Source: Acidimicrobiales bacterium
GTDB taxonomy: Bacteria > Actinomycetota > Acidimicrobiia > Acidimicrobiales > Ilumatobacteraceae
Length of the DNA stretch: 22,119 bases
Direction of reading: 5' to 3'
NCBI GenBank assembly: GCA_030833305.1
Contig: JAURHL010000013.1
Location: 1-22,119, forward strand
Shown here: positions 1-6,752 of the stretch, piece after piece
Numbering within the stretch: position 1 is the first letter of the stretch
Layout: each line of letters starts with the position of its first letter
The notes under the pieces: model-generated
Told to the model about the DNA's origin: nothing
What the model saw: only the letters and a program-made list of their open reading frames with translations
Database searches by the model: none
Made by a program: the position numbers and the translations under genes

Positions 1-99
1 AAGAAGGCTCCGGCCAAGAAGAAGGCAGCCGCCAAGAAGGCTCCGGCCAAGAAGAAGGCAGCCGCCAAGAAGGCTCCGGCCAAGAAGAAGGCTCCCGCC
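1..99 (+). repeat. 33-bp tandem repeat inside the lysine-rich tail
   Basis: Positions 1-33 and 34-66 are identical copies encoding KKAPAKKKAAA. A third copy starts at 67 and stays identical for about 26 bases before diverging to encode KKAPAKKKAPA. Identity at the nucleotide level, including synonymous positions, suggests recent slippage or unequal exchange rather than only selection on protein composition. The array continues beyond the left edge, so its copy number is unknown. Confidence 0.85.
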
Positions 100-129
100 A
101 AGCGCAAGGCAGCCGCCAAGAAGAAGTGA
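1..129 (+). CDS. hupB: HU-like nucleoid protein, lysine/alanine-rich C-terminal tail (5' truncated)
   Basis: Only the last 42 codons are in the window. They encode an almost pure Lys/Ala/Pro tail built on a KKAPAKKKAAA unit and end at TGA 127-129. Such tails follow the HU fold in actinobacterial HupB/HupS and resemble histone H1; they bind DNA non-specifically and compact the nucleoid. The HU domain itself lies outside the window, so the family call rests on the tail and on the nearby cofC and gpsA, a mycobacterial-like neighbourhood. A strong terminator follows. Lysine is almost always AAG. Other lysine-tailed DNA-binding proteins, such as histone-like H1 homologues, remain possible. Confidence 0.72.
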   Translation, partial: KKAPAKKKAAAKKAPAKKKAAAKKAPAKKKAPAKRKAAAKKK

Positions 130-135
130 TTCTTT

Positions 136-150
136 CCGATCAGTGATCGG
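136..150. repeat. Short palindrome CCGATCA-G-TGATCGG after the HU stop codon
   Basis: A perfect 7-1-7 hyphenated palindrome begins 7 nt after the HU stop. The spacer is too short for an ordinary hairpin loop, so it looks more like a site for a dimeric DNA-binding protein, or an accessory 3'-UTR stem using fewer pairs. Its role is unknown. Confidence 0.4.
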
Positions 151-160
151 GCAGGAATTC

Positions 161-192
161 AACGAGCGGGGGGAAACCCCCGCTCGTTTTCA
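161..192 (+). terminator. Rho-independent terminator after the HU gene
   Basis: Bases 161-172 and 177-188 form a perfect 12-bp GC-rich stem closed by a GAAA (GNRA) tetraloop. The stem runs into TTTT (187-190) and further pyrimidines. This is a textbook intrinsic terminator separating the HU gene from the gene at 223. Confidence 0.9.
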
Positions 193-222
193 TTTCCCGG
201 CCGCTCGCACGGAGTTTCCCCG

Positions 223-972
223 ATGAAGCATCTCGATGTGCTCGCGGACCTGGTTGCGGAGCAGTCCGCCCTCGACGATCTGACACCGAACGAGTGGACC
301 GTTCCCACGCCATCGGTGGGCTGGACGGTGGCGGATCAGATCAGTCATCTGCGTTTCTTCGATGAGCGGGCGACCATGGCGCTGTCGGATCCCGAGGCGT
401 TCCTGGCCGACCGCGAGCGGATCATCGCCGGCGCTCCCGACGATCCGTCCGTCGACGCGGGGCGATCACTGACCGCGACGGATCTTTTCGGTGAATGGAA
501 GCGACATTCCGCACAATTGCGATCGGTCGCAGAGGTCACCCCATCGAATCGTCGCGTCCCGTGGTACGGGCCGGCGATGTCCGTCTCGTCGTTCCTCACC
601 GCGCGCCTGATGGAGTGTTGGGCCCACGGTCACGATGTGTGTGAAGCCACCTCTCGTGCACCGATCATCAGCGACCGACTGCGGCACGTGGCCCACATCG
701 GGTATTCCGCTCGGCCGTTCAGTCTGCTCATCAACCGGCTACCCGCTGACGATCGGCCGATCAGATTGGAACTGGAAGGTCCGGGTGATCAGCACTGGTT
801 CTGGGGTCCGGCCGATGCCGACGACCGAGTGTCCGGCGAGGCGTACGACTTCTGTCTGGTCGTCACGCAACGACGTCGCCCCGACGAGTCGCACCTCGCG
901 GTCGTCGGGGAATCGGCACGGCGATGGATCGACGTGGCGCAAGCCTTCGCCGGCGGTCCCGGACGGGGTTGA
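223..972 (+). CDS. DinB/MDMPI-superfamily metal-binding protein (TIGR03084-like)
   Basis: A 249-residue protein with the N-terminal four-helix fold of mycothiol-dependent maleylpyruvate isomerases. The motif WTVADQISHLRFFDERA (34-50) supplies His42, and ECWAHGHD (131-138) supplies Glu131 and His135, matching the H...E-x3-H metal triad of the family. The C-terminal part (about 165-245) is alpha/beta and fits the extension of the TIGR03084 group, though that match is from memory. Members may be thiol-dependent isomerases or transferases, but the substrate is unknown. The ATG at 223 has GGAG at 211-214. The gene stands alone after the HU terminator and converges on the LmbE gene with only 4 nt between stops. 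The fold is fairly sure; the function is open. Confidence 0.75.
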   Translation: MKHLDVLADLVAEQSALDDLTPNEWTVPTPSVGWTVADQISHLRFFDERATMALSDPEAFLADRERIIAGAPDDPSVDAGRSLTATDLFGEWKRHSAQLRSVAEVTPSNRRVPWYGPAMSVSSFLTARLMECWAHGHDVCEATSRAPIISDRLRHVAHIGYSARPFSLLINRLPADDRPIRLELEGPGDQHWFWGPADADDRVSGEAYDFCLVVTQRRRPDESHLAVVGESARRWIDVAQAFAGGPGRG

Positions 973-976
973 GGCT

Positions 977-1756
977 TCAGAGGTCCGAGATACGCGTGAA
1001 AATCTCGGCCGCGGGTCGATCGACGCGTCGCCCGAGATCGGTGAGGCGCGCGCGAATGCGCGTGGCGAACCTCTCCAGATCGGCGGGCTCCACGGCCTTC
1101 ATGGTGCTCTCGAACTGGGAAGCATGGGCCATGAGAGCGTCGATTTTTGTGTCGATGAATCCGCTGACGTCCTCGGCATGGTTCGCCTCGTCGGCCTCCC
1201 AGAGCAACAGGTGAGTCGGGCGGTGGTGCGGCAATCCGTGCTCGCGGAAGAAGTGCGGATCGCGAGCGGCCACGATCGCGTCGCACGTCAGAAAGCCGGC
1301 GTGGCGGTGATCGGGATGCAAACGGTGTCGCTTCCAGGGGTCGTGGCCCAACACGACGTCGGGACGAACGGCGCGGATGTGGCGGGCGATTCGACTGCGA
1401 AGCTCGATGCTCTCTTCGAGCTCGCCGTCCACCTGATCGAGGAAGGACACTGCGTCGCGACCGCCCAGTCGACGGGCAGCCTCGATTTGCTCCACGCGAC
1501 GGGCTCGTATCAACTCGGCGATGTCGGCATCGGGATTCCATGTTCCCTTCGAACCATCGGTCAGCACCAGGTGATGAATGCGACAACCGGCCGCCGCCCA
1601 TTTGGCCAGAGTTGCTCCGCACCCGAACTCGATGTCGTCAGGATGCGCCCCGATGGCCAGCGCCACCGCGGGCGTCGCCACATCGACCGATGCGATGGTG
1701 TGCTCGACGCCCGACGCCGGCTGACCCGGCTCGTTCGACGATGTCGTTGTGTTCAT
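977..1756 (-). CDS. LmbE/PIG-L family deacetylase
   Basis: A predicted zinc-dependent N-acetylglucosaminyl deacetylase-type enzyme of 259 residues (family includes MshB, Mca, BshB). Motif AHPDD (37-41) lies in the first strand-loop and HPDH (147-150) supplies the later metal ligand, both diagnostic. I chose ATG at 1756 because it overlaps the cofC stop as ATGA. The longer open frame upstream is low-complexity Arg/Pro, the shadow of cofC. The first 30 residues before the fold are not conserved-looking. The substrate cannot be read from the sequence: mycothiol-pathway deacetylation (MshB-like) or hydrolysis of S-conjugates (Mca-like) are options. Coupling to cofC implies co-expression with F420 synthesis, which is not an obvious biochemical link. 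Confidence 0.85.
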   Translation of the reverse strand: MNTTTSSNEPGQPASGVEHTIASVDVATPAVALAIGAHPDDIEFGCGATLAKWAAAGCRIHHLVLTDGSKGTWNPDADIAELIRARRVEQIEAARRLGGRDAVSFLDQVDGELEESIELRSRIARHIRAVRPDVVLGHDPWKRHRLHPDHRHAGFLTCDAIVAARDPHFFREHGLPHHRPTHLLLWEADEANHAEDVSGFIDTKIDALMAHASQFESTMKAVEPADLERFATRIRARLTDLGRRVDRPAAEIFTRISDL

Positions 1757-2388
1757 TGGCGGCTCCGGCTCCGGATGAGACGATCGAGTTGGTCGGCGAC
1801 CTTCGGGTTCTCGAGGTCGTGGGGAGTGTCGAGGTCGAGCGACAGCAAATCGTCGGCCACGACGAGCGGTTCGACCCCTAGTTCGCGCGATTGGGCGACG
1901 TGGGCCGTGAAGGAACCTGTTCCGTAGAGGAATCGCCATCGCGTCACGAGTCCGCTCCCGATGACGACCACGTTCGATCCATCGCGTGCTTCGTCGGGGA
2001 CGATCACGAGTGATGTCGTCGTCGATGTCGGGGAGAGTTCGGACCAGAGATCCCGTAGACGCTCACCGAACGGCAGGTCGGCGTGGGCCACGATCACCGG
2101 CTGGTCGGGGCGCTCGTTCATGATCCGTGGCATTCCCTCGGTGAGCGCCGCATTGAGTCCTGCGACGTCGACCTGAACCGCCGTGGCGGACAGTTGACGG
2201 GCGAACTCGGCCACCTCGTCGTCGTCGCACACGACGAAGACGTCCGCTCCCGGAATCGATCCGATCACTCGTCGGGCACACTCGACGGCGAGTTCACGGC
2301 GGTCGCGGTCTGAAAGGACCCCGGACAGCCGACTCTTGGCGTCGTCGAAAGCCCGAACCGGAATCACCAGTGACACGGGAGCGACCAC
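1753..2388 (-). CDS. cofC: 2-phospho-L-lactate / phosphoenolpyruvate guanylyltransferase (F420 biosynthesis)
   Basis: A 211-residue CofC/FbiD protein that uses GTP to activate 2-phospholactate, or in actinobacteria phosphoenolpyruvate, for transfer to FO by CofD. Visible family motifs are the N-terminal nucleotide loop IPVRAFDDAKSRL (9-21, Lys18), GLNAAL (77-82), HADLP (102-106), PDEARDGSNV (131-140), YGTGSF (155-160) and LDLDTPHDL (184-192). The GTG at 2388 is chosen because it gives the expected N-terminus and because TAGGCT ends 6 nt upstream, suggesting a leaderless mRNA. Its stop overlaps the LmbE start (ATGA). It is divergent from gpsA. Its partners cofD and cofE lie about 10 kb away in this window. 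The FbiD-type substrate is inferred from lineage. Confidence 0.92.
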   Translation of the reverse strand: MVAPVSLVIPVRAFDDAKSRLSGVLSDRDRRELAVECARRVIGSIPGADVFVVCDDDEVAEFARQLSATAVQVDVAGLNAALTEGMPRIMNERPDQPVIVAHADLPFGERLRDLWSELSPTSTTTSLVIVPDEARDGSNVVVIGSGLVTRWRFLYGTGSFTAHVAQSRELGVEPLVVADDLLSLDLDTPHDLENPKVADQLDRLIRSRSRQ

Positions 2389-2394
2389 GACGTG

Positions 2395-2400
2395 AGCCTA
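2395..2400 (-). promoter_or_regulatory. Predicted -10 element of cofC (leaderless)
   Basis: On the minus strand TAGGCT is followed by 6 nt and then the GTG start of cofC. It fits the actinobacterial TANNNT -10. The expected transcription start coincides with the start codon. No -35 is recognisable. Confidence 0.5.
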
Positions 2401-2451
2401 TGAGGTGTCTCCCGTCGCCTGGTGTTCGAGGACCCCGGATCGCCAGCCGGG

Positions 2452-2457
2452 TACGCT
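2452..2457 (+). promoter_or_regulatory. Predicted -10 element of gpsA (leaderless)
   Basis: TACGCT preceded by GG is followed by 7 nt and the GTG at 2465. There is no Shine-Dalgarno before this GTG, which supports leaderless initiation. The -35 is not recognisable. Confidence 0.48.
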
Positions 2458-2464
2458 CGGGTTC

Positions 2465-3472
2465 GTGGCGGTGTCGAAGTCGATCAGGGTGGCCGTCGTC
2501 GGTGCCGGCTCGTGGGGGACGACCGTGGCATCGCTGGCGGCGGCCAACACCGAGACGGTGCTCTGGGCGCGTCGACCCGATCTGGCCGGGAGTATGGCGA
2601 GCACCCGGATGAACGGTGATTACCTACCCGATCATCGTCTGCCTGATTCCCTCGATGTGACGGCCGATTTGAGAGTGGCGGTGTCGGAGGCCGATGTGGT
2701 GGTGATGGCGGTTCCCTCGCATGGTTTCCGCGAGGTGGTGGCCGAGGCATCCCGACACGTGCGTCCGTGGGTGCCGATCGTCAGTTTGTCGAAGGGGTTG
2801 GAGCGCAGTTCCCTGAAGCGCATGAGCGAGGTGGTGGCAGACGAGATGCCCGGTCACCCGGTCGCGGTGCTCACCGGACCCAACCTGGCCCGCGAGGTGA
2901 TGCAGGGTCAGCCGGCCGCCGCCGTTGTCGCCATCAACGACAAGGTGATCGCCGACGAACTCCAACGCATCTTCTCGCGACCGACGTTGCGGGTGTACAC
3001 GAACCCCGACGTGGTCGGGTGCGAAGTGGCCGGTGTGGTCAAGAACGTCATCGCGATCGCGTCTGGCATGGCCGCCGGCATGGGCTTCGGTGACAACACT
3101 CGTGCCACATTGATGACCCGAGGGTTGGCCGAGATGTCCCGACTCGGGATGGCGATGGGCGGTGATGGCCTCACCTTCGCCGGGTTGGCAGGAATGGGAG
3201 ACCTCATCGCCACCTGCTCCTCGGCCCAGAGCCGCAACAACACCGTTGGTCGGCGCCTCGGTTCGGGGGAGTCCATCGACGCCATTCTCGAGTCGATGAT
3301 GATGGTGGCCGAGGGTGTCAAGAGTTCGCCGGCGGTCCTCGACCTGGCCCGTAGACACGGCGTGGAAATGCCCATCACCGAACAAGTCGTGTCGGTGTGT
3401 CAAAACCAACGTGGCGCCGCCGAAGCCGTCGCGCTTTTGATGCAGCGACGGAGGCGAAGCGAAATTGGCTGA
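2465..3472 (+). CDS. gpsA: Glycerol-3-phosphate dehydrogenase [NAD(P)+]
   Basis: This cytosolic enzyme reduces dihydroxyacetone phosphate to sn-glycerol 3-phosphate for phospholipid synthesis. With the GTG at 2465 it has 335 residues, typical for GpsA. The Rossmann loop VVGAGSWGTT is at 11-20, the conserved catalytic lysine lies in GVVKNVIAIASG (Lys193), and LAGMGDLIATC (241-251) and the RNNTVGRRLG stretch match the C-terminal domain. An open frame extends 20 codons further upstream but has no glycine-loop context. A second GTG at 2471 is also possible. The next gene starts 8 nt before the gpsA stop, so translation is probably coupled. Placement opposite cofC recalls the mycobacterial gpdA2/fbiD pair. 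Confidence 0.94.
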   Translation: MAVSKSIRVAVVGAGSWGTTVASLAAANTETVLWARRPDLAGSMASTRMNGDYLPDHRLPDSLDVTADLRVAVSEADVVVMAVPSHGFREVVAEASRHVRPWVPIVSLSKGLERSSLKRMSEVVADEMPGHPVAVLTGPNLAREVMQGQPAAAVVAINDKVIADELQRIFSRPTLRVYTNPDVVGCEVAGVVKNVIAIASGMAAGMGFGDNTRATLMTRGLAEMSRLGMAMGGDGLTFAGLAGMGDLIATCSSAQSRNNTVGRRLGSGESIDAILESMMMVAEGVKSSPAVLDLARRHGVEMPITEQVVSVCQNQRGAAEAVALLMQRRRRSEIG

Positions 3473-4757
3473 CGAGAGCCTGCCCATCGGGGTGTTCGGC
3501 CGTCCGGCCGTTGGCAGGGTGACCCCGAGCGGGCGCGTGTGCTTCGCGGACGGTTCGCCGGATCTGGGTTGGCACGTGGCTGCCGACGATCGCTGGTACG
3601 ACCCCGAGCGAGAGGTGGCGGTACGTTGCTCCGACACCGATGGATTGCCGATCGTCGCCACTCGGATGCGGGTTCCCGGGGGCGACATCGTGCACACCGT
3701 GTGGTGCGCGAGTGGGCCCGACGCCCGACCGATCGTCGTGATCGACATCGAGAACGATTCACCCATGCCGGTGGCGGTGGCGTTCACCCGCACCGACCTC
3801 ACGGTGTCGCGTCCGATCGCGGCGCGGGGTCCCGAGGGAACGTGGCCGGCGCCGGGTCTCGAGTTGGCGAGTGCGCCCACGGTCATGCCGGTCGGACACC
3901 GAGCCCGGGTGCGGGTGGCGGTGGGCCGCGACATCGACATGGAACGTCTGCCCGACGTCGATGCCGTCGCGCGGGGTTGGTCGACCATGTGTGATGGTTC
4001 CTCGCGTCTCGTGTTGCCCGATCTGCGAGACGGAAAACCTTTGGTGAATCGAGTGAATCGGGCCAAGGTCGCCATCGCGTTGGCCGGTGACGTCGAGATG
4101 CCGTGGCGCGACGCCGACGAACTGTCCGCATGGTTGCTCGATCGTTTCCATGCTCAGCGTTTGGGGGCGGGTTCCACGCCCACCGAGGACGTGGCCGGGG
4201 CCGTCGAACGTATCGTTCGCAAATCTCGGCGCGGACGGTTGTCTGCGCGTCGAGCGGCGGCCATCCGTGTCGGGGCCATCTGGTTGTCGGAGGTCGACGA
4301 AGAGACCTTGGGTGACATCGCACGAATCGTCCGGCGTGGGTTCGGCAAGGGACTGCCGGAGGTCATCGGCGGATCTCGCCTCGGGATCGACGCCGCGTCG
4401 TCGGACGGAGAGGTGATCACCGCGGTCGAGGAGTCGCTGCTGATGTGGAGTGGTGACGATCGGTTGACATTGTGCCCCGATGGAATCCTCGGTGAGCGTC
4501 TCGGGTCATCGTTCGAAGCCCACGGATTGGCCGTCGTGTCCGGTGCCCGGTTGTCGATGGCCGTTCGTTGGCACGGATCCAACGCGGCGGTCTTGTGGGA
4601 CATCGAGACGAACGATGGACGCCTCGCGCGACGCCCCGAACTCCGATGCGGCGCCGACGATCAGTGGTCCTCGAGAGAGTTGCGCGGTGAGGGTCTGTGG
4701 CGCGTGTCGGCGGCGACCCCCGTTGTCGACGGTTCAGAATCCGTCTCGTTCGGCTGA
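3465..4757 (+). CDS. Conserved-looking protein of unknown function (430 aa)
   Basis: I do not recognise a named family. There is no signal peptide or membrane segment, so it is probably cytosolic. Residues about 1-140 are beta-rich with alternating hydrophobic patterns (for example VVIDIENDSP, 91-100). Residues 200-330 are helical and basic. The C-terminal part has AVRWHGSNAAVLWDIE, which reminds me of beta-sandwich tails in actinobacterial glycoside-hydrolase-like proteins, but no catalytic residues can be assigned. The start is a TTG at 3465 that overlaps gpsA by 8 nt, with GGAGG at 3450-3454. It is likely co-transcribed with gpsA and the secernin-like gene 12 nt downstream. Confidence 0.75.
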   Translation: MADESLPIGVFGRPAVGRVTPSGRVCFADGSPDLGWHVAADDRWYDPEREVAVRCSDTDGLPIVATRMRVPGGDIVHTVWCASGPDARPIVVIDIENDSPMPVAVAFTRTDLTVSRPIAARGPEGTWPAPGLELASAPTVMPVGHRARVRVAVGRDIDMERLPDVDAVARGWSTMCDGSSRLVLPDLRDGKPLVNRVNRAKVAIALAGDVEMPWRDADELSAWLLDRFHAQRLGAGSTPTEDVAGAVERIVRKSRRGRLSARRAAAIRVGAIWLSEVDEETLGDIARIVRRGFGKGLPEVIGGSRLGIDAASSDGEVITAVEESLLMWSGDDRLTLCPDGILGERLGSSFEAHGLAVVSGARLSMAVRWHGSNAAVLWDIETNDGRLARRPELRCGADDQWSSRELRGEGLWRVSAATPVVDGSESVSFG

Positions 4758-4769
4758 GGATCATCGTCG

Positions 4770-5621
4770 ATGTGCGATCTGCTGGTGGCCCTCGGCGACG
4801 CCACCGGAAACGGTGCGACGATCTTCGCCAAGAACTCCGATCGACCGCCGTCGGAACGCCAAGTCGTCGAAATCGTGGAACCTCGAGTCGAGGATGTGAC
4901 TCGCACCACCTATCTGACCATTCCGGGTGCATCGGGCCCCACGGTCAGATGCGTCATTTCGCGTCCGGATTGGGGATGGGGGGCCGAGCACGGTGTGAAC
5001 ATCGACGGAGTCGCGATCGGAAACGCCACCGTCTTCACCACACTCGACCCCCGTCCGTTCCCCGATGCGCTGACGGGCATGGACCTGGTGCGGCTCGGGC
5101 TGGAACGAGCCCACGATGCTCACGAGGCAGTGGGAGTGATCACCCGTGCGATCGAGCGATTCGGTCAGGGTGGATCGGGGCATGATCCGGCCGCACCACG
5201 CCGCCCGTATTGGAGCAGCTTCCTCGTGGCCGATCCCAGGTCGGCATGGGTGTTGGAAACGAGTGGGCGCGAGTGGGCGACGGAACAGGTGCGATCCGTT
5301 CGGGCGATTTCGAATCGAATCACGATTCCCCACTTCGACGATCGACGTCATCCGCATCAACCGGTGGAAACCCTCGTCGATCCCCGACTTCGAAGCACCA
5401 ACCAGTTCTTGGAGACGCGACCCGTGAACGTCGACGGAATCGGGCGACATCTGGCATCGCACGGCATGGGTTCGCACGGTTGGGACGTGTGCATGCACGT
5501 GGACGGAGTCGAAGAGACGACCGCATCGCTGATCGCCGTGCTGAACACCGATGGTGAGCCCGAGATCCGGATGACACAGGGCAGCCCGTGTCGCCAACCG
5601 TGGACACTCGTTCGCTGGTGA
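4770..5621 (+). CDS. Secernin-type C69 family N-terminal-nucleophile hydrolase
   Basis: A 283-residue protein starting MCD, so removal of Met1 would expose Cys2 as the N-terminal nucleophile of the Ntn-hydrolase fold. The stretch FAKNSDRPPSERQ (19-31) is the secernin/dipeptidase C69 signature. GAEHGVNIDGVAIGN also fits the family's beta-strand core. Secernins are usually longer; this copy ends soon after SPCRQPW. C69 enzymes are dipeptidases or amidases, and the substrate here is unknown. There is no signal peptide. GAGGA at 4756-4760 gives a ribosome binding site 9 nt before ATG 4770. It is the last gene of the gpsA operon; a 51-nt gap follows. Confidence 0.83.
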   Translation: MCDLLVALGDATGNGATIFAKNSDRPPSERQVVEIVEPRVEDVTRTTYLTIPGASGPTVRCVISRPDWGWGAEHGVNIDGVAIGNATVFTTLDPRPFPDALTGMDLVRLGLERAHDAHEAVGVITRAIERFGQGGSGHDPAAPRRPYWSSFLVADPRSAWVLETSGREWATEQVRSVRAISNRITIPHFDDRRHPHQPVETLVDPRLRSTNQFLETRPVNVDGIGRHLASHGMGSHGWDVCMHVDGVEETTASLIAVLNTDGEPEIRMTQGSPCRQPWTLVRW

Positions 5622-5660
5622 GGGGTCGACACCGTCAGCCCAATCGGTCGTGGGAGAGGG

Positions 5661-5666
5661 CAAGAT
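5661..5666 (+). promoter_or_regulatory. Possible -10 element of the GT4 operon
   Basis: CAAGAT lies 6 nt before the GTG at 5673, within GGCAAGAT. A similar GGCAAGAAT precedes cofD at the same spacing. It is weaker than the TANNNT sites elsewhere in this window. Confidence 0.3.
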
Positions 5667-5672
5667 AGGGGG

Positions 5673-6752
5673 GTGCAGTCGCCCGTCCGAGTTGCGTACA
5701 CCCTCGAACAGTGTTGGCACCGCGTACCAGGAGGCACCGCCACCTCCGCATTGCGCACTGCGGTCGCGCTGGCCGACGTGCCGGGGGTCGAGGTGATCGG
5801 GGTCGCGGGCCGTCATCGCAATCCGCCCGAACCGTCGTTCGTCCCCTCGGTCAACATGCGATACATGAACCTGCGGGCTCCGTACCTGTACGAAACGTGG
5901 TTGCGTTTCGGTTGGCCCACGGTCGAGAGCGTCACGGGTGACGTGGACGTGGTGCACTGCACCGGCTTCGTTCCTCCACCTTCCAAGGCTCCGATGATCA
6001 GCACGCTCCATGATGTGGCGTGGCGACATCGACCGGATCACTTCACGAGGCACGGGGTCCGGGTTTTCGAGCGAAGCCTCGCCGAGGTTCGTCGTCGCGC
6101 CGAATTGGTTCTCTGTCCGTCGACGGTGACGATGCTCGACGCCGAACGTGCCGGGATCCCCGTCGAGCGCTTGCGGCTGGTGCCGTGGGGCGTGGAGGCG
6201 TTCGAAGTCGAGGAGTCGCACAAAGCGGCGGTGCGCGCCGCGCACGGGTTGCCACGTGAGTATCTGTTGTTCGTGGGAACCGTGGAGCCGCGCAAGAATC
6301 TGGGTCGTCTGGTCGCGGCGCTCGAACGTGCGCAGTGTGATCTCCCGCTCGTCGTGGCCGGTTCCGTCGGCTGGGGGGATTCGGGGGTGGCTTCGACCTC
6401 GCGGGTGCAGTTCATCGGTTTCGTTCCGGAGGCCGAGTTACCCGCTTTGTACGCCGGTGCGGCGGCCTTTTGCTACCCCAGCGAGCGCGAGGGCTTCGGT
6501 ATGCCCGTGCTCGAGGCGATGTCGTACGGAACCCCGGTGGTGACGAGTATGGGGACCTCGACCGAGGAGGTCGCCGGAGGAGCCGCCGTGTTGGTGGACC
6601 CATTCGACATCGATGACATAGCCCGAGGAATCGACGAGGCTTTGTCTCGTCGCGAGGAGTTGTCACTGTGGGGGTTACGTCAGGCGGCCCGTCGTCATTG
6701 GTCGGAGACCGCACGACTGACCGTCGAGGCGTACCGCGAGGTGATGCGTTGA
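5673..6752 (+). CDS. GT4 family glycosyltransferase
   Basis: A retaining, nucleotide-sugar-dependent GT-B glycosyltransferase of 359 residues. The N-terminal acceptor domain contains STLHDVAW (110-117). The C-terminal donor domain has VGTVEPRKNL (201-210), which binds the donor phosphates, and the E(x7)E motif EGFGMPVLE (273-281) with SYGTPVV after it. The sequence is close in style to mannosyl/rhamnosyl transferases of cell-wall glycan clusters, but donor and acceptor cannot be read. The GTG at 5673 is chosen from the frame start and a -10-like element 6 nt upstream. Its stop overlaps the next gene's TTG (TTGA). It is the first of three GT4 genes in one operon. Confidence 0.9.
   Translation: MQSPVRVAYTLEQCWHRVPGGTATSALRTAVALADVPGVEVIGVAGRHRNPPEPSFVPSVNMRYMNLRAPYLYETWLRFGWPTVESVTGDVDVVHCTGFVPPPSKAPMISTLHDVAWRHRPDHFTRHGVRVFERSLAEVRRRAELVLCPSTVTMLDAERAGIPVERLRLVPWGVEAFEVEESHKAAVRAAHGLPREYLLFVGTVEPRKNLGRLVAALERAQCDLPLVVAGSVGWGDSGVASTSRVQFIGFVPEAELPALYAGAAAFCYPSEREGFGMPVLEAMSYGTPVVTSMGTSTEEVAGGAAVLVDPFDIDDIARGIDEALSRREELSLWGLRQAARRHWSETARLTVEAYREVMR

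Noticed and set aside
1..99. Direct repeats considered as a CRISPR array
   Set aside because: There are no unique spacers. The units are contiguous, in frame, and encode a Lys/Ala tail.
635..1927. 430-codon plus-strand open frame spanning the 3' end of the DinB gene and the LmbE gene
   Set aside because: It crosses two genes on opposite strands and shows no coherent domain.
1757..1939. N-terminal extension of the LmbE deacetylase by 61 codons
   Set aside because: The extension is Arg/Pro-rich and overlaps cofC. The ATGA overlap at 1753-1756 gives a natural start.
2624..4075. 483-codon minus-strand open frame under gpsA and the next gene
   Set aside because: Low-complexity His/Arg/Thr-rich product, opposite well-supported coding sequence. 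Shadow frame.
4761..6245. 494-codon minus-strand open frame under the secernin and GT4 genes
   Set aside because: No motif, unusual His/Arg composition, and opposite two recognised proteins.
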